From Pleurocapsa sp. PCC 7327 (GTDB taxonomy: Bacteria > Cyanobacteriota > Cyanobacteriia > Cyanobacteriales > Microcystaceae), in the NCBI RefSeq assembly GCF_000317025.1, contig NC_019689.1:124001-188000 (forward strand): DNA of 64,000 nucleotides, read 5' to 3'. Shown piece by piece: positions 8,573 to 17,335 of this stretch. The stretch's first letter is position 1. Each line of letters opens with the position of its first letter. A program made the translations under genes and the position numbers. Below the pieces are notes generated by a model. It saw nothing but the letters and a program-made list of their open reading frames with translations. It did no database searches and had not been told where the DNA came from.

Positions 8573-9370
8573 CTATGCGCCAAACAAACGGCGGATACGG
8601 GTAATGAGAGTATCGTGAGCTGCCATGAGGTCGAGAAAAGGGACTTCCTCCCCTTCTAAGCGTCTGGCAATGTTGCCAAACGCTAGGGCAGGGAGAGAAG
8701 GTTTTTCGTCGAGTACTAAGGGTTCGCCTTTGTTGGTTGAGATAATAATACGCTCGTCGTCGGGAACGATGCCTAGCAAAGGCACGACCAACAGGTCTAA
8801 AATATCCTCAACGCTAATCATTTGGTTAACCTGGATCAATTCCGGTTTGACGCGATTGACGATCAGACGGATGTTTTTGATATCTTCGGTTTCGAGCAAG
8901 CCAACTACGCGATCGGCATCTCGTACTGCTGCCATTTCGGGCGTAGTAACGATAATAGCTTCCTGTGCTGGAGCGATCGCGTTGCGGAATCCCATTTCGA
9001 TCCCTGCTGGAGAGTCGATCAAAATATAGTCGTAGGATTTGGTTAATTGCTCTACCAAATCCTTCATTTGGTTGGGAGTGACTGCATCTTTCGTGCGGTT
9101 TTGCGCGGCTGGCAGTAACACTAGATTGGGTTGGCGCTTATCTTTGACAAGGGCTTTTTCGAGCGAGCATTCCCCTGCCAGAACATCTACTGCCGTGTAG
9201 ACGACTCGTTGTTCCAACCCTAATAGCAAATCTAAGTTTCTCAGTCCGAAATCGGCATCGACTAGGGCGACTTTTTTTCCTAGTTGGGCGATTGCCGATC
9301 CCAAGTTTGCGGTAACGGTAGTTTTTCCAACCCCTCCTTTTCCAGAGGTGATGACGATAATATGACTCAT
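8573..9370 (-). CDS. minD: Septum site-determining ATPase MinD
   Basis: MinD is a ParA/MinD-type ATPase that binds the membrane when ATP-loaded and carries MinC. The deviant Walker A SGKGGVGKTT is at residues 9-18, the Walker B-like YDYILIDSPAG near residue 115, and a C-terminal amphipathic membrane-targeting helix LITRIRRLFGA ends the protein. Length 265 is normal. It stands between minC and minE, but a 342-bp spacer separates it from minC, so it may have its own promoter. Confidence 0.96.
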   Translation of the reverse strand: MSHIIVITSGKGGVGKTTVTANLGSAIAQLGKKVALVDADFGLRNLDLLLGLEQRVVYTAVDVLAGECSLEKALVKDKRQPNLVLLPAAQNRTKDAVTPNQMKDLVEQLTKSYDYILIDSPAGIEMGFRNAIAPAQEAIIVTTPEMAAVRDADRVVGLLETEDIKNIRLIVNRVKPELIQVNQMISVEDILDLLVVPLLGIVPDDERIIISTNKGEPLVLDEKPSLPALAFGNIARRLEGEEVPFLDLMAAHDTLITRIRRLFGA

Positions 9371-9712
9371 ATTCAGTTATCAGCGATTGGTAAACAGTAA
9401 CCAGGTTATTAGAATTCGGAAGTCGGAAGTTAGTTATCAGCGATCGGTTATTTGATGAAAGGATTGGGGATTAGTTAGTAGGGGGCAAGTTTATCTAAAA
9501 ATGCTAGAGATTTCTCAACAGTTACTGTCAAAAAACCTGTCCGTACAGGGTTATTGGATTAAAGGATGAAAGGATTTTGGATTGGTTAGTAGTTAGTAAT
9601 TAGCAGTTAGTTGTTAATTTTCTCCCAACTCCCCCTTGTCTCCCCATCTCCCCCTTTCCCCTGTCTCCTCCCCTTCCCCTCTCCCACTCCCCACACTCCC
9701 CGTCCCTCATCT
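9371..9712. other. Non-coding minC-minD spacer with simple repeats and pyrimidine tract
   Basis: The part next to minD carries TTAGT/GTTAG-type short repeats (about 9429-9610), common filler in cyanobacterial spacers. From about 9621 to 9718 the plus strand is almost purely C and T. The minC-minD transcript would thus be strongly purine-rich there, including many GGGGA and GGAG runs. No gene is seen. Confidence 0.6.
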
Positions 9713-10543
9713 CTATCCTTCATACTTCGTCCCTTTCTCTACCCATCCTTTGGCTTTTTGAGAAAAAGAATAGGTTTTGGCAAAATCGATCGCGCCAGTA
9801 ATGCGAATGCCTTGCGGGGTCATATAGGCGACTTCTGGCTCGAATTCCTTTGGCGCCACAGCTGGCGCTCTAGCAACGACATCGGCAATTCGGAGTTGGG
9901 TGGGTTCCATTCTCAATGCCATAATTCGACATTCGCGATCGCCCTTTACTCCCGCGCGAGCGATGCCTCGCAAGCTACCCCAAACGATAATGTCGCCGTC
10001 GGCTGCGATTTCACCTCCTGGATTGACATCTCCTACAAGGATTACTGTACCAGGATGGCGAATAGTAACGCCAGAGCGCACCGTTGTTTTTAAATAAAGC
10101 GGTTCGGCTAATGGCAAGACAATTTGAGCCGAATTAACCCCAAAAGGTTGGGTTAGGGTTTCTTGTTCTACCGAGTAGCCCGCAGTGGCAGCGGCTACTG
10201 CGGTTTGACGGCGACTGGTACGAACGCACTTTAGCAGAAGCTGTTCTTCTTTGAGGGCTTCCGCGATCGCCTGTAGCTGTCTGCCGTCGAGCAGACGATC
10301 TTGGGCGACGAGATAAACGACCGTTCCTGCTTGAGTGGCGCGATCGTTACTCTTGAGACAGTACTTGATCTGCTGCCAAGTTTGCGACCAATCGTTGCTC
10401 TCCTCTTTTTGAGGGAGCGTTGGTAAAACCAACAACAGTTTCTCGCCCTCACTTTTGAGATGAACTTGCGAGTAGCGTTCGAGAGGAAAAGGTGAAGGTT
10501 CTTCTTGAGAATCGGTTAATGGGAGTACGCGATCGGAAGACAT
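9713..10543 (-). CDS. minC: Septum site-determining protein MinC
   Basis: MinC inhibits FtsZ polymerisation and is recruited by MinD. The 276-residue protein has a divergent N-terminal FtsZ-inhibitory domain (about 1-120). The C-terminal beta-helix domain is the recognisable part: RSGVTIRHPGTVILVGDVNPGGEIAADGDIIVWGSLRGIARAGVKGD, then RIADVVARAP. The C-terminus ends in a short basic tail. Gene order minC-minD-minE on one strand agrees. Confidence 0.93.
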   Translation of the reverse strand: MSSDRVLPLTDSQEEPSPFPLERYSQVHLKSEGEKLLLVLPTLPQKEESNDWSQTWQQIKYCLKSNDRATQAGTVVYLVAQDRLLDGRQLQAIAEALKEEQLLLKCVRTSRRQTAVAAATAGYSVEQETLTQPFGVNSAQIVLPLAEPLYLKTTVRSGVTIRHPGTVILVGDVNPGGEIAADGDIIVWGSLRGIARAGVKGDRECRIMALRMEPTQLRIADVVARAPAVAPKEFEPEVAYMTPQGIRITGAIDFAKTYSFSQKAKGWVEKGTKYEG

Positions 10544-10636
10544 TTGATGCGGGTCAATTGACTAAACGACATCCTAGCGCAATATGGGTTCTCAGTTACC
10601 AATATATGAAATTTTAATTTTTAGCAATGGCGAGCT

Positions 10637-11953
10637 TCAGCGATTCAAACGGCGATAAACCGTCACCAATCCTTGCGCGTCGCCAACATTACCGGGAAAT
10701 AAAACCACCGGAAGATCGGGAAATAAGGGATGTCCGGCGGGAGTGCGGATCATCGAACATCCTGGCAAAATTTGACCGAGCAACCGCGCTGCGGTCAAGT
10801 TCAGTCCCTTACTCAGTACGTCATTCGAGGTAATCCCTCCTTTGCTGATAAGAAAGCCAATATCTGAAGGCAATCCTTGCACTACGCCCATCAATAGCGA
10901 AGAAACAACAATGCCAAAGTCCAAACGCTCTTGTACGGTTTCAAAGGCAAGTTCTTGGCGACTCGTATAGACGACGGGCGTTTTACCTGCTCGATGAACT
11001 TCTTTGACTCGTTGTAGCGTTTGCGTCAATAGAGTCTCTCTTTGAGAGGGATCGTTTCGCAATTGCGTTACATCAACTTCGATCCCGACTGTAGTGGGTT
11101 CTTTAAGTAATTGTTCTAATTGCTGAGTCGTTTTCTTAACGTGAGACCCCACTATCACTGCGCCCGGTTTGGCAGTCGGTTTGTACTTCGCCATGTCTTC
11201 TGGGGCGATGGGTTGTTTGCCCAGTTGCGCGAGAGAAGTGAGGATACTCGCGGCGCTGCGAAACAGAAATCGTTTTCCCGACGCCGCTGCCGCCAGAATA
11301 TCTGTGGCAAATCGATCTAAATCGGCTTGAGTTTCTCCATCTACAACAGCGCAGCGATTGTCCTTTAAATTCATCAGGCGCTCTAGCGTTCCCTGACGAA
11401 TATCTGCCAGTAAAAAGCGTTCTACCTCGCTAGCTTTGATGCGACCTTTGGTTTTTTCTTCCACGTAGTCGGGCAGGTAGCTGTGGTGATAGCCAAACAC
11501 CGAATCGCGGGCAAATTCTGTTTTATGGACGGGCGTTTCTACGCCATCGACTATTAGGTAATGAATGCTATCGCGGGTGATTCGTCCTCCCTCAAAAAAA
11601 GCGGGGATGAGAAAATGCGCGTCAAAACCGCCCAGTTCTTCGGCAATGACATCGGTTTCGATGGGATAATGTCCCCGCAACGTTGAGTCAGAGCGACTGA
11701 CAACCAGAAACTCTTCGATTTTTTCGGTTGCGATCGCAATTTTTAGATTGTGGCAGACTTCTCGCGTAACGCTAGCCGCTTTGTCTGGCGTTAAAGCTCT
11801 CGTATTGGTTAGGACGAAGAATATTGGAGAATCATCCGCTAGCCCCAACCTAAGAGTTTCTACGTCCCAACGCATTAACAGCAAGCAACTGTGGACGGTT
11901 TGAGACCCAGTAGGATCGTCGTCAAGGACAATAATTTTGGGTTTGCTATTCAT
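10637..11953 (-). CDS. Four-carbon acid sugar kinase family protein
   Basis: The N-terminus IIVLDDDPTGSQTVHSC and the segment VVSRSDSTLRGHYPIETD define the four-carbon acid sugar kinase family (formerly DUF1537). Members phosphorylate four-carbon acid sugars such as D-erythronate or threonate. The C-terminal nucleotide-binding part holds GAVIVGSHVKKTTQQLEQLL and ISKGGITSNDVLSKGL, with PVVLFPGNVGDAQGL near the end. Length 438 fits. The actual substrate in cyanobacteria is not known, and neighbours give no pathway hint. Confidence 0.85.
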   Translation of the reverse strand: MNSKPKIIVLDDDPTGSQTVHSCLLLMRWDVETLRLGLADDSPIFFVLTNTRALTPDKAASVTREVCHNLKIAIATEKIEEFLVVSRSDSTLRGHYPIETDVIAEELGGFDAHFLIPAFFEGGRITRDSIHYLIVDGVETPVHKTEFARDSVFGYHHSYLPDYVEEKTKGRIKASEVERFLLADIRQGTLERLMNLKDNRCAVVDGETQADLDRFATDILAAAASGKRFLFRSAASILTSLAQLGKQPIAPEDMAKYKPTAKPGAVIVGSHVKKTTQQLEQLLKEPTTVGIEVDVTQLRNDPSQRETLLTQTLQRVKEVHRAGKTPVVYTSRQELAFETVQERLDFGIVVSSLLMGVVQGLPSDIGFLISKGGITSNDVLSKGLNLTAARLLGQILPGCSMIRTPAGHPLFPDLPVVLFPGNVGDAQGLVTVYRRLNR

Positions 11954-12041
11954 TGTTTATGTGCAAAACTAGCCTGGATTATTGTCTCATGTTTGCATAA
12001 TCTCAAGACGAGCTGACGATTAATCCTACTGGTTGTTGGTA

Positions 12042-12278
12042 TTATTCCTCCTGATTTTCGGTAGAACTGTTATTAGTGCTGCCGCTACGACTGGAACGGT
12101 CATAACGTCTGCGAGAAAAACGCCCGGTTCCCGATTTATTAAACTGACGAGCATAGGCTTTGTTGCGCTCGGCTTTTTCTTTCTTTAAGTTACGGCGTTT
12201 AGCCACGATTACCTCATTAAAACGACAAAAACCTCTGGTATGAGTTTTTTCAACCAAGTCTAAATCCTCCAGAGGCAT
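12042..12278 (-). CDS. Small very basic protein, unknown function
   Basis: The frame from ATG 12278 gives 78 residues. An internal GTG at 12206, with AGGT five bases before, would start at the basic core AKRRNLKKEKAERNKAYARQ. The C-terminal third is rich in Arg, Ser and Asn (FSRRRYDRSSRSGSTNN). It lies 60 bp downstream of the RNA-binding protein gene on the same strand. Composition suggests nucleic-acid or ribosome association, but it is not a recognisable S21. The true start is uncertain. Confidence 0.55.
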   Translation of the reverse strand: MPLEDLDLVEKTHTRGFCRFNEVIVAKRRNLKKEKAERNKAYARQFNKSGTGRFSRRRYDRSSRSGSTNNSSTENQEE

Positions 12279-12338
12279 CTCTAGATTTAGATGTTGTTAT
12301 GTTAGCTTGACTACCGGAAAACGATCGGCAAAATTTTC

Positions 12339-12620
12339 CTAGTATCGAGTGCGATAGCTGCCCCTATTTGGGTTATCCTCTCTAGGTCTGGCTTTGTTAA
12401 CTCGTAATTGTCGCCCCATTAACTCAGTCCCGTCAAGATCTCGAATGGCCTGCTCTTCTTGGTCTTCTGATGACAGATCGACGAAAGCAAACCCTCTCAT
12501 TCGCCCGGTTTCTCGGTCTAGGGGAAGTACGACTTTCTTAACTATACCGTACTCGGCAAAGATTTCTTCTAAGTCTTCTTTAGCAGCTTGGTGGGATATG
12601 TTACCAACGAAAATAGTCAC
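12339..12620 (-). CDS. RRM-type glycine-poor RNA-binding protein (Rbp family)
   Basis: I place the start at GTG 12620, preceded by GGAGAG, giving VTIFVGNISHQAAKEDLEEI as in cyanobacterial Rbp proteins. The longer frame from 12680 adds 20 residues unlike the family. RNP2 (IFVGNI) and RNP1 (RGFAFVDL) are intact, and the single RRM spans residues 1-80. A short Arg/Asn tail follows. Cyanobacterial Rbps bind RNA and many are cold-induced from long leaders. The upstream non-coding region is long, consistent with this but not proof. Confidence 0.9.
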   Translation of the reverse strand: MTIFVGNISHQAAKEDLEEIFAEYGIVKKVVLPLDRETGRMRGFAFVDLSSEDQEEQAIRDLDGTELMGRQLRVNKARPREDNPNRGSYRTRY

Positions 12621-12680
12621 AAACGTCTCTCCATCTGAACGATTGCAGGGTTCAGATGAAGCTCGGCTAGCGATGCTCAA

Positions 12681-13762
12681 AAACTCTTCCGAGACAAATT
12701 TTTAAAAATTTCCTCGAATTTGGCGCGAAAAAGTTCGCACAGATTAATGAACCACTAATGAAACCGAACTTGCATCTAGAATATACACTTGTCCAGTTTA
12801 ATACTTAATTCCTCTGTTCGGGTGAGAAAATTGCCTAGAAATTCTTATCGCCCCGTTCGACAGATCTTTTTGAGTCGGGAGTCAGGAGTTATAGAGACGA
12901 GTTTATCTAGAAACTCAACCGACTTACCGACATCTATTAGGAGTCTCAGCTTGACAATTCCTTGATTGAAAAGGTTGTTTTGATTTTATCAGCAGAAATT
13001 GGAGATGAGAAATTGCCTTGTATAAGCTGTTTGAAAGCTACTACGGGTGGGCTAGCTTAGTCTAGTCGCAGATTCATTCAAAGATCGTTCTTTAGATAGA
13101 TTTTTTTTACATTCAAGTATCGTTAATCTATTCTGCATTAACAAAGATCGCCCTTTGTGTTGAATTTGTCTCTGGCTTAATCAGAAATCATTCTCGACTT
13201 AATAACCGATTTGGCGATCGCCCCAACTGTTGAAAAAAATCTAAAAATCTATACTTGATAGATTATCTTGGCGCTGCAAGTCGGGGGAATTAATATTTAA
13301 TCCTACCAAGCTGGGTTTTCTTATTTCAATTTATATAATTTAGATTTTCTATATTTTTAATGATTTTTTAGGAGCAACCCTTTATTTTAAGAGCTTTAGG
13401 TTATATACTAAATGGTGAACAATTAGTTCTATACTCAATATTGGCTATCTACTCAAGATGGCTTGTCTACTCAATTACCAAGATTTTTTTAGTTTGCTTT
13501 TCGTTGCAAAATTTAACAAAGAGACTGACCGCCTTATCCGACTTAAATTCCCTAACCTACTGTTAAAGTGCGCTCTCTCAAGAATTAATAATTAGGCGGT
13601 ATCATTTTAAAAAACTGTTACATACTTTTTAGAGAAAAGCTCAGAGACGTACTAAAGCTACGCAAGCGATGCGCCCAGGTTTAGTGCCGTTAACACTAAA
13701 CCTAGACGACTTTCCCCTTGTTTAGATACCTCAAGATGCAATCACAAGGAGATACAAAGATT
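12681..13762. promoter_or_regulatory. Long non-coding region between divergent rbp and secretion locus
   Basis: About 1.1 kb with no convincing gene. It is AT-rich between 13060 and 13460, with short T and A runs. A strong hairpin pairs AGGTTTAGTG (13677-13686) with CACTAAACCT (13694-13703), 60 bp before a small ORF with a good ribosome site. It probably contains the promoters of the divergent rbp gene and of the exporter locus. Confidence 0.45.
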
Positions 13763-13879
13763 ATGGCACAGTTTATTTTTTTCGTCTCAAAACCCACACT
13801 GGGCAAAAGTTTTACATCGAACGACAATCTTGTTCGCTCGAACTCTAGCTCCCCTTTACAAACGCGCAGAAAAATTTGA
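13763..13879 (+). CDS. 38-residue small ORF ahead of the peptidase/ABC exporter
   Basis: ATG 13763 follows AAGGAGA (13746-13752) at a workable spacing. It encodes a peptide starting MAQFIFFVSKPTLGKSFTS and ending LQTRRKI. There is no double-glycine leader and I recognise no family. Its position 215 bp before the exporter gene suggests a leader peptide or a small cargo, but it may be chance coding. Part of it overlaps the first copy of a 15-bp direct repeat. Confidence 0.3.
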   Translation: MAQFIFFVSKPTLGKSFTSNDNLVRSNSSSPLQTRRKI

Positions 13880-13953
13880 GGGGACTTAGAAAGAAACTTT
13901 TCTCAACATAGCCTCATACAGGCTCAAGGCAGAAATTGTACATCGAACGACAA
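13813..13953. repeat. 15-bp perfect direct repeat, two copies
   Basis: TACATCGAACGACAA occurs at 13813-13827 and 13939-13953, 126 bp apart, both just upstream of the exporter gene. The bases before each copy are also partly alike (GGCAAAAGTTT and GGCAGAAATTG). They could be binding sites or remnants of a duplicated segment. Confidence 0.6.
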
Positions 13954-14093
13954 CCCTTTTTGGCTGTCAGGGGGTTTTAGTATCGATTCATCCTGTGTTG
14001 TGATGTACTTCTTTTGCTTTTGCCGACAGAAACTTTTGGCGATTTTGATGCCAGAAAGTTTTAGAGTTCTATTGCTGCAAGAAAGCTAAAAAA

Positions 14094-17000
14094 ATGAAAC
14101 AGAATTCAGGCTTGCCAAGAGAGCCTTTCCTTGTTAGCTCGAAAGATACAGCTCAACTACAGCAAGTACTTTCAAGACAGTTAAGGCTCCCTCCAGAAGA
14201 GAAAGCGCTCATCTCGGATTTATGCAAAGCGTTTGAGATGGTTGAGTTCGAGCTAGGGAGTTCGCTGACAATTTCCTCCGCGAGTCGATCGCGCGATGAC
14301 GTTGAGACGGAAGATAATTCTCAATATTTTTACGTAGTCTGTCAAGGACAAGTCCGATTGCTCGGCTTTGACGCACAGCAGGAAAGGCAAGTGTCCGCAC
14401 AGTTGTTAGCAGAGGGGAAATCCTTTGGGGGCGACTCTTTGTTTGGCGAGATGTCCTTGCCTTACCGAGCGATCGCAGCCAGTTCGACTCAAGTTGCTAG
14501 AATCGCGATCGCCGAGTTGCAACCTTGGCTTAAAAAGCTACCCTCACTTTCAAGCTACTGGCTTGCCGAAACCCAACATCGGCAAGCCTTAATCTTTTTT
14601 AAAACCTTGACTGCCTTGGGATCGCTCTCCAGTCGAAGGCTCCAGCAACTCTTGCCCTGCCTGGTAGAAAAACGCATTGCAGCCGGGGAGTCGCTCGCGC
14701 GAGCGACTCCTTCAGATATTGGTCGCTACTGGCTGCGCAGCGGTCGGATTCGGTCTCAACCGCTGGAGATAGGAAATTCTTGGGGATATCCAGAGCCGAT
14801 CCCAGCCGATTGGGTTGCCCAGACCGATCTGCTAGTCTATCAGCTCCCTAAAGCCCATTGGGAAACCGTACGCGCGCTCGATCCCCAGCTAGCTGCTGCG
14901 TTGGAAGAAAAGTCTTCCTCCGAATTAGAAATAGCCGCTCCTAACGGACGCCAACCCGATGGGGGAGAAATGGTTTTCTCCCCTCCCCCGGAACCCTCAC
15001 CCGATCGCGATCGCATAGATTCTCAAGCCATTGAATTTCCTCAACCCTCGAAGCACCGCCGCTGGTTTGACAGAGGTTGCCCCTTCGTCGAGCAGCAAAG
15101 CTCCTCAGACTGTGGTGCAGCTTGCTTAGCAGCGATTAGCCAGTACTGGGGCAAGCACTTCAGCCTGAATTCCCTGCGCAATCTAGCCGGGATCGGGCGT
15201 GCTGGCGCTTCTCTAAAAGGATTAGCCAAAGCAGCAGATAGCCTGGGATATCAAGCTCGACCCGTGCGAGCGAGTTTGAGCCGCCTGCTGGAGCAAGATT
15301 TCCCCTGGATTGCCCACTGGCAAGGCGATCATTATATCGTGGTCGATCGCATTAAGGGAGACAGGGTTCTAGTCGTCGATCCCGCGCGGGGCAAACGCTG
15401 GCTGTCTAGAGGGGAGTTTCTTTCAGGCTGGACGGGCTATGCGCTGCTGCTAGAGCCAACGGAACGCTTATATGCAACCCCTGACGAGAAACGCACCCTC
15501 AGTCGATTTTTGAGCGTGCTTTTGCCCTATCGCACTTTGGGCGTGCAAATTATCTTGGCTTCGGTGCTGATCCAGGTTCTCGGTCTGGTTAGCCCCCTGT
15601 TTACCCAAGTCATTCTCGATCGAGTAGTAGTCAACAAAAGCCAAGTAACCTTAAATTTCTTTATTGCGATCGCGCTGCTTTGCGGGCTTTGGAGCATCGG
15701 TTTGTCCTCAGTTCGGCAATACCTGCTCAGCTATTTGTCGATCCGATTAGACCTCAGCTTGATCGGCGGTTTTATCAAACACGCGCTGACCCTGCCTCTC
15801 AAATTCTTTGAATCGCGCCGCGTGGGGGACATCCTGTCGCGGGTTCAAGAAAATCAAAAGATTCAGCGTTTCCTAATCCAGCAAGTCCTCCTGGCTTGGT
15901 TAGATTTCGTCACGGGATTCATCTATTTAGGGCTGATGCTCTATTACAATTGGCGGCTTACTCTCCTCATTCTGTCTCTGATCCCGCCGATCGCGATTTT
16001 GACCCTAGTAGCAACCCCACTCCTGCGGAAAATATCGCGAGAATTTTTCAATGCCCTAGAGAATCAAAATTCCACTCTAGTAGAAATGATGACGGGGGTA
16101 GCTACGATCAAAGCTGCTGCTGCCGAGCCAGAAGTGCGCTGGCGTTGGGAAGGGCGGCTGACCGAGCAACTGAACGTACAATTTAGCGGGCAAAAAGTCG
16201 GGATTAACTTGGGAGTTGTCAGCGGGCTGATTAATTCCCTCGGCAGTCTTGCCTTGTTGTGGTACGGTGCAACGCTGGTAATTCAAGACCAACTCACCAT
16301 CGGTCAGTTGGTTGCCTTCAACATGATGATCGGTCGAGTAATCAGCCCAGTGCTGACCCTGACAGACCTCTGGGACGAACTGCAAGAAGTGCTGATCTCG
16401 GTAGAGCGGCTCAACGATGTCTTTGATACCAAGTCAGAAGACCCTCCCGGAGAGCAAATGTTGCTTTTGCCAACTCTGCGGGGCGAGGTGCGGTTCGAGG
16501 ATGTTACCTTTCGCTACGATAGCGACGAAGATCGCAATACGCTCCAGAATCTCTCTTTTGAAGCGCAACCGGGACAAACGATCGCGATCGTGGGACGCAG
16601 CGGTTCGGGAAAGACGACTTTGATTAAGCTATTACAAGCCTTATATCGACCTACTAGCGGTCGCATCTGGATCGATGAGCACGACATCCGTCATGTTTCT
16701 CCTCAGTCGTTGCGATCGCAACTGGGCGTAGTACCTCAAGAGTGTTTTTTATTCTCCGGCACCATTTTGGAAAACATTACCTTCTTTCGACCCGAATACA
16801 CGCTAGAGCAAGCTATTGAGGTCGCCAAACTGGCCGAGGCACATGCTTTTATCCAATCAATGCCCTTGGGATACAACACCAAAGTCGGGGAGCGCGGAGT
16901 TAATCTTTCTGGCGGACAGCGACAGCGAATTGCCATTGCCCGCGCCCTGTTGGGAAACCCACGCATTCTCATTTTGGATGAAGCTACCAGTTCCCTCGAT

Positions 17001-17213
17001 ACCGAGTCCGAGCGGCGCTTTCAGCAAAATCTCGCTCGCATGAGCCGCGATCGCACGACCTTTATCGTTGCCCACCGCCTTTCGACAGTACGCCATGCCG
17101 ACCGCGTTCTAGTGCTAGATCGAGGCGTTCTCGTCGAGCAAGGCACCCACGCAGAACTGATGGCACGACAGGGACTTTACTACCACTTAGCACAGCAGCA
17201 GCTCGATCTTTAA
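14094..17213 (+). CDS. HetC-like peptidase-containing ABC exporter with two cNMP-binding-like domains
   Basis: The 1039-residue protein is a fused exporter. Residues about 30-160 and 165-290 resemble cyclic-nucleotide-binding folds; the first has FYVVCQGQVRLLG. Residues about 325-460 are a C39 peptidase with Cys340 (SSSDCGAAC), His413 (GDHYIVV) and Asp429 (VVDPARGK), the triad that cuts double-glycine leaders. Six membrane helices follow (about 475-755). The ATPase has Walker A GRSGSGKTT (about 834), signature LSGGQRQR (about 938) and Walker B ILILDEA. This architecture and length match Anabaena HetC. The catalytic residues look intact. The adaptor and two leader-bearing proteins follow on the same strand. 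Confidence 0.9.
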   Translation: MKQNSGLPREPFLVSSKDTAQLQQVLSRQLRLPPEEKALISDLCKAFEMVEFELGSSLTISSASRSRDDVETEDNSQYFYVVCQGQVRLLGFDAQQERQVSAQLLAEGKSFGGDSLFGEMSLPYRAIAASSTQVARIAIAELQPWLKKLPSLSSYWLAETQHRQALIFFKTLTALGSLSSRRLQQLLPCLVEKRIAAGESLARATPSDIGRYWLRSGRIRSQPLEIGNSWGYPEPIPADWVAQTDLLVYQLPKAHWETVRALDPQLAAALEEKSSSELEIAAPNGRQPDGGEMVFSPPPEPSPDRDRIDSQAIEFPQPSKHRRWFDRGCPFVEQQSSSDCGAACLAAISQYWGKHFSLNSLRNLAGIGRAGASLKGLAKAADSLGYQARPVRASLSRLLEQDFPWIAHWQGDHYIVVDRIKGDRVLVVDPARGKRWLSRGEFLSGWTGYALLLEPTERLYATPDEKRTLSRFLSVLLPYRTLGVQIILASVLIQVLGLVSPLFTQVILDRVVVNKSQVTLNFFIAIALLCGLWSIGLSSVRQYLLSYLSIRLDLSLIGGFIKHALTLPLKFFESRRVGDILSRVQENQKIQRFLIQQVLLAWLDFVTGFIYLGLMLYYNWRLTLLILSLIPPIAILTLVATPLLRKISREFFNALENQNSTLVEMMTGVATIKAAAAEPEVRWRWEGRLTEQLNVQFSGQKVGINLGVVSGLINSLGSLALLWYGATLVIQDQLTIGQLVAFNMMIGRVISPVLTLTDLWDELQEVLISVERLNDVFDTKSEDPPGEQMLLLPTLRGEVRFEDVTFRYDSDEDRNTLQNLSFEAQPGQTIAIVGRSGSGKTTLIKLLQALYRPTSGRIWIDEHDIRHVSPQSLRSQLGVVPQECFLFSGTILENITFFRPEYTLEQAIEVAKLAEAHAFIQSMPLGYNTKVGERGVNLSGGQRQRIAIARALLGNPRILILDEATSSLDTESERRFQQNLARMSRDRTTFIVAHRLSTVRHADRVLVLDRGVLVEQGTHAELMARQGLYYHLAQQQLDL

Positions 17214-17222
17214 AATCTACGA

Positions 17223-17303
17223 CATTAGTCATTGGTCATTAGTCATTGGTCATTAGTAGTACAAATGACAAGTGACAAAGGACAAATGACAAATGACAAG
17301 TTA
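17223..17303. repeat. Short tandem repeats between exporter and adaptor genes
   Basis: Repeats of CATTAGTCATTGGT are followed by repeats of ACAAATGAC-type units. Such heptamer-like arrays are common spacer repeats in cyanobacteria. Unit sizes are too short and adjacent for a CRISPR array. Confidence 0.75.
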
Positions 17304-17335
17304 ATCAAATCGCATAAATAATAAAAAGGATTTCT

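Noticed and set aside
8625..9046. Plus-strand frames within minD
   Set aside because: Complete overlap with minD; shadow frames.
12042..12278. Ribosomal protein S21
   Set aside because: Position fits, but the sequence lacks the S21 pattern.
16077..16385. Minus-strand frame within the exporter gene
   Set aside because: Shadow of the membrane-domain coding region.
17223..17303. CRISPR-like short repeats
   Set aside because: Units are short, adjacent and without spacers; they are simple spacer repeats.
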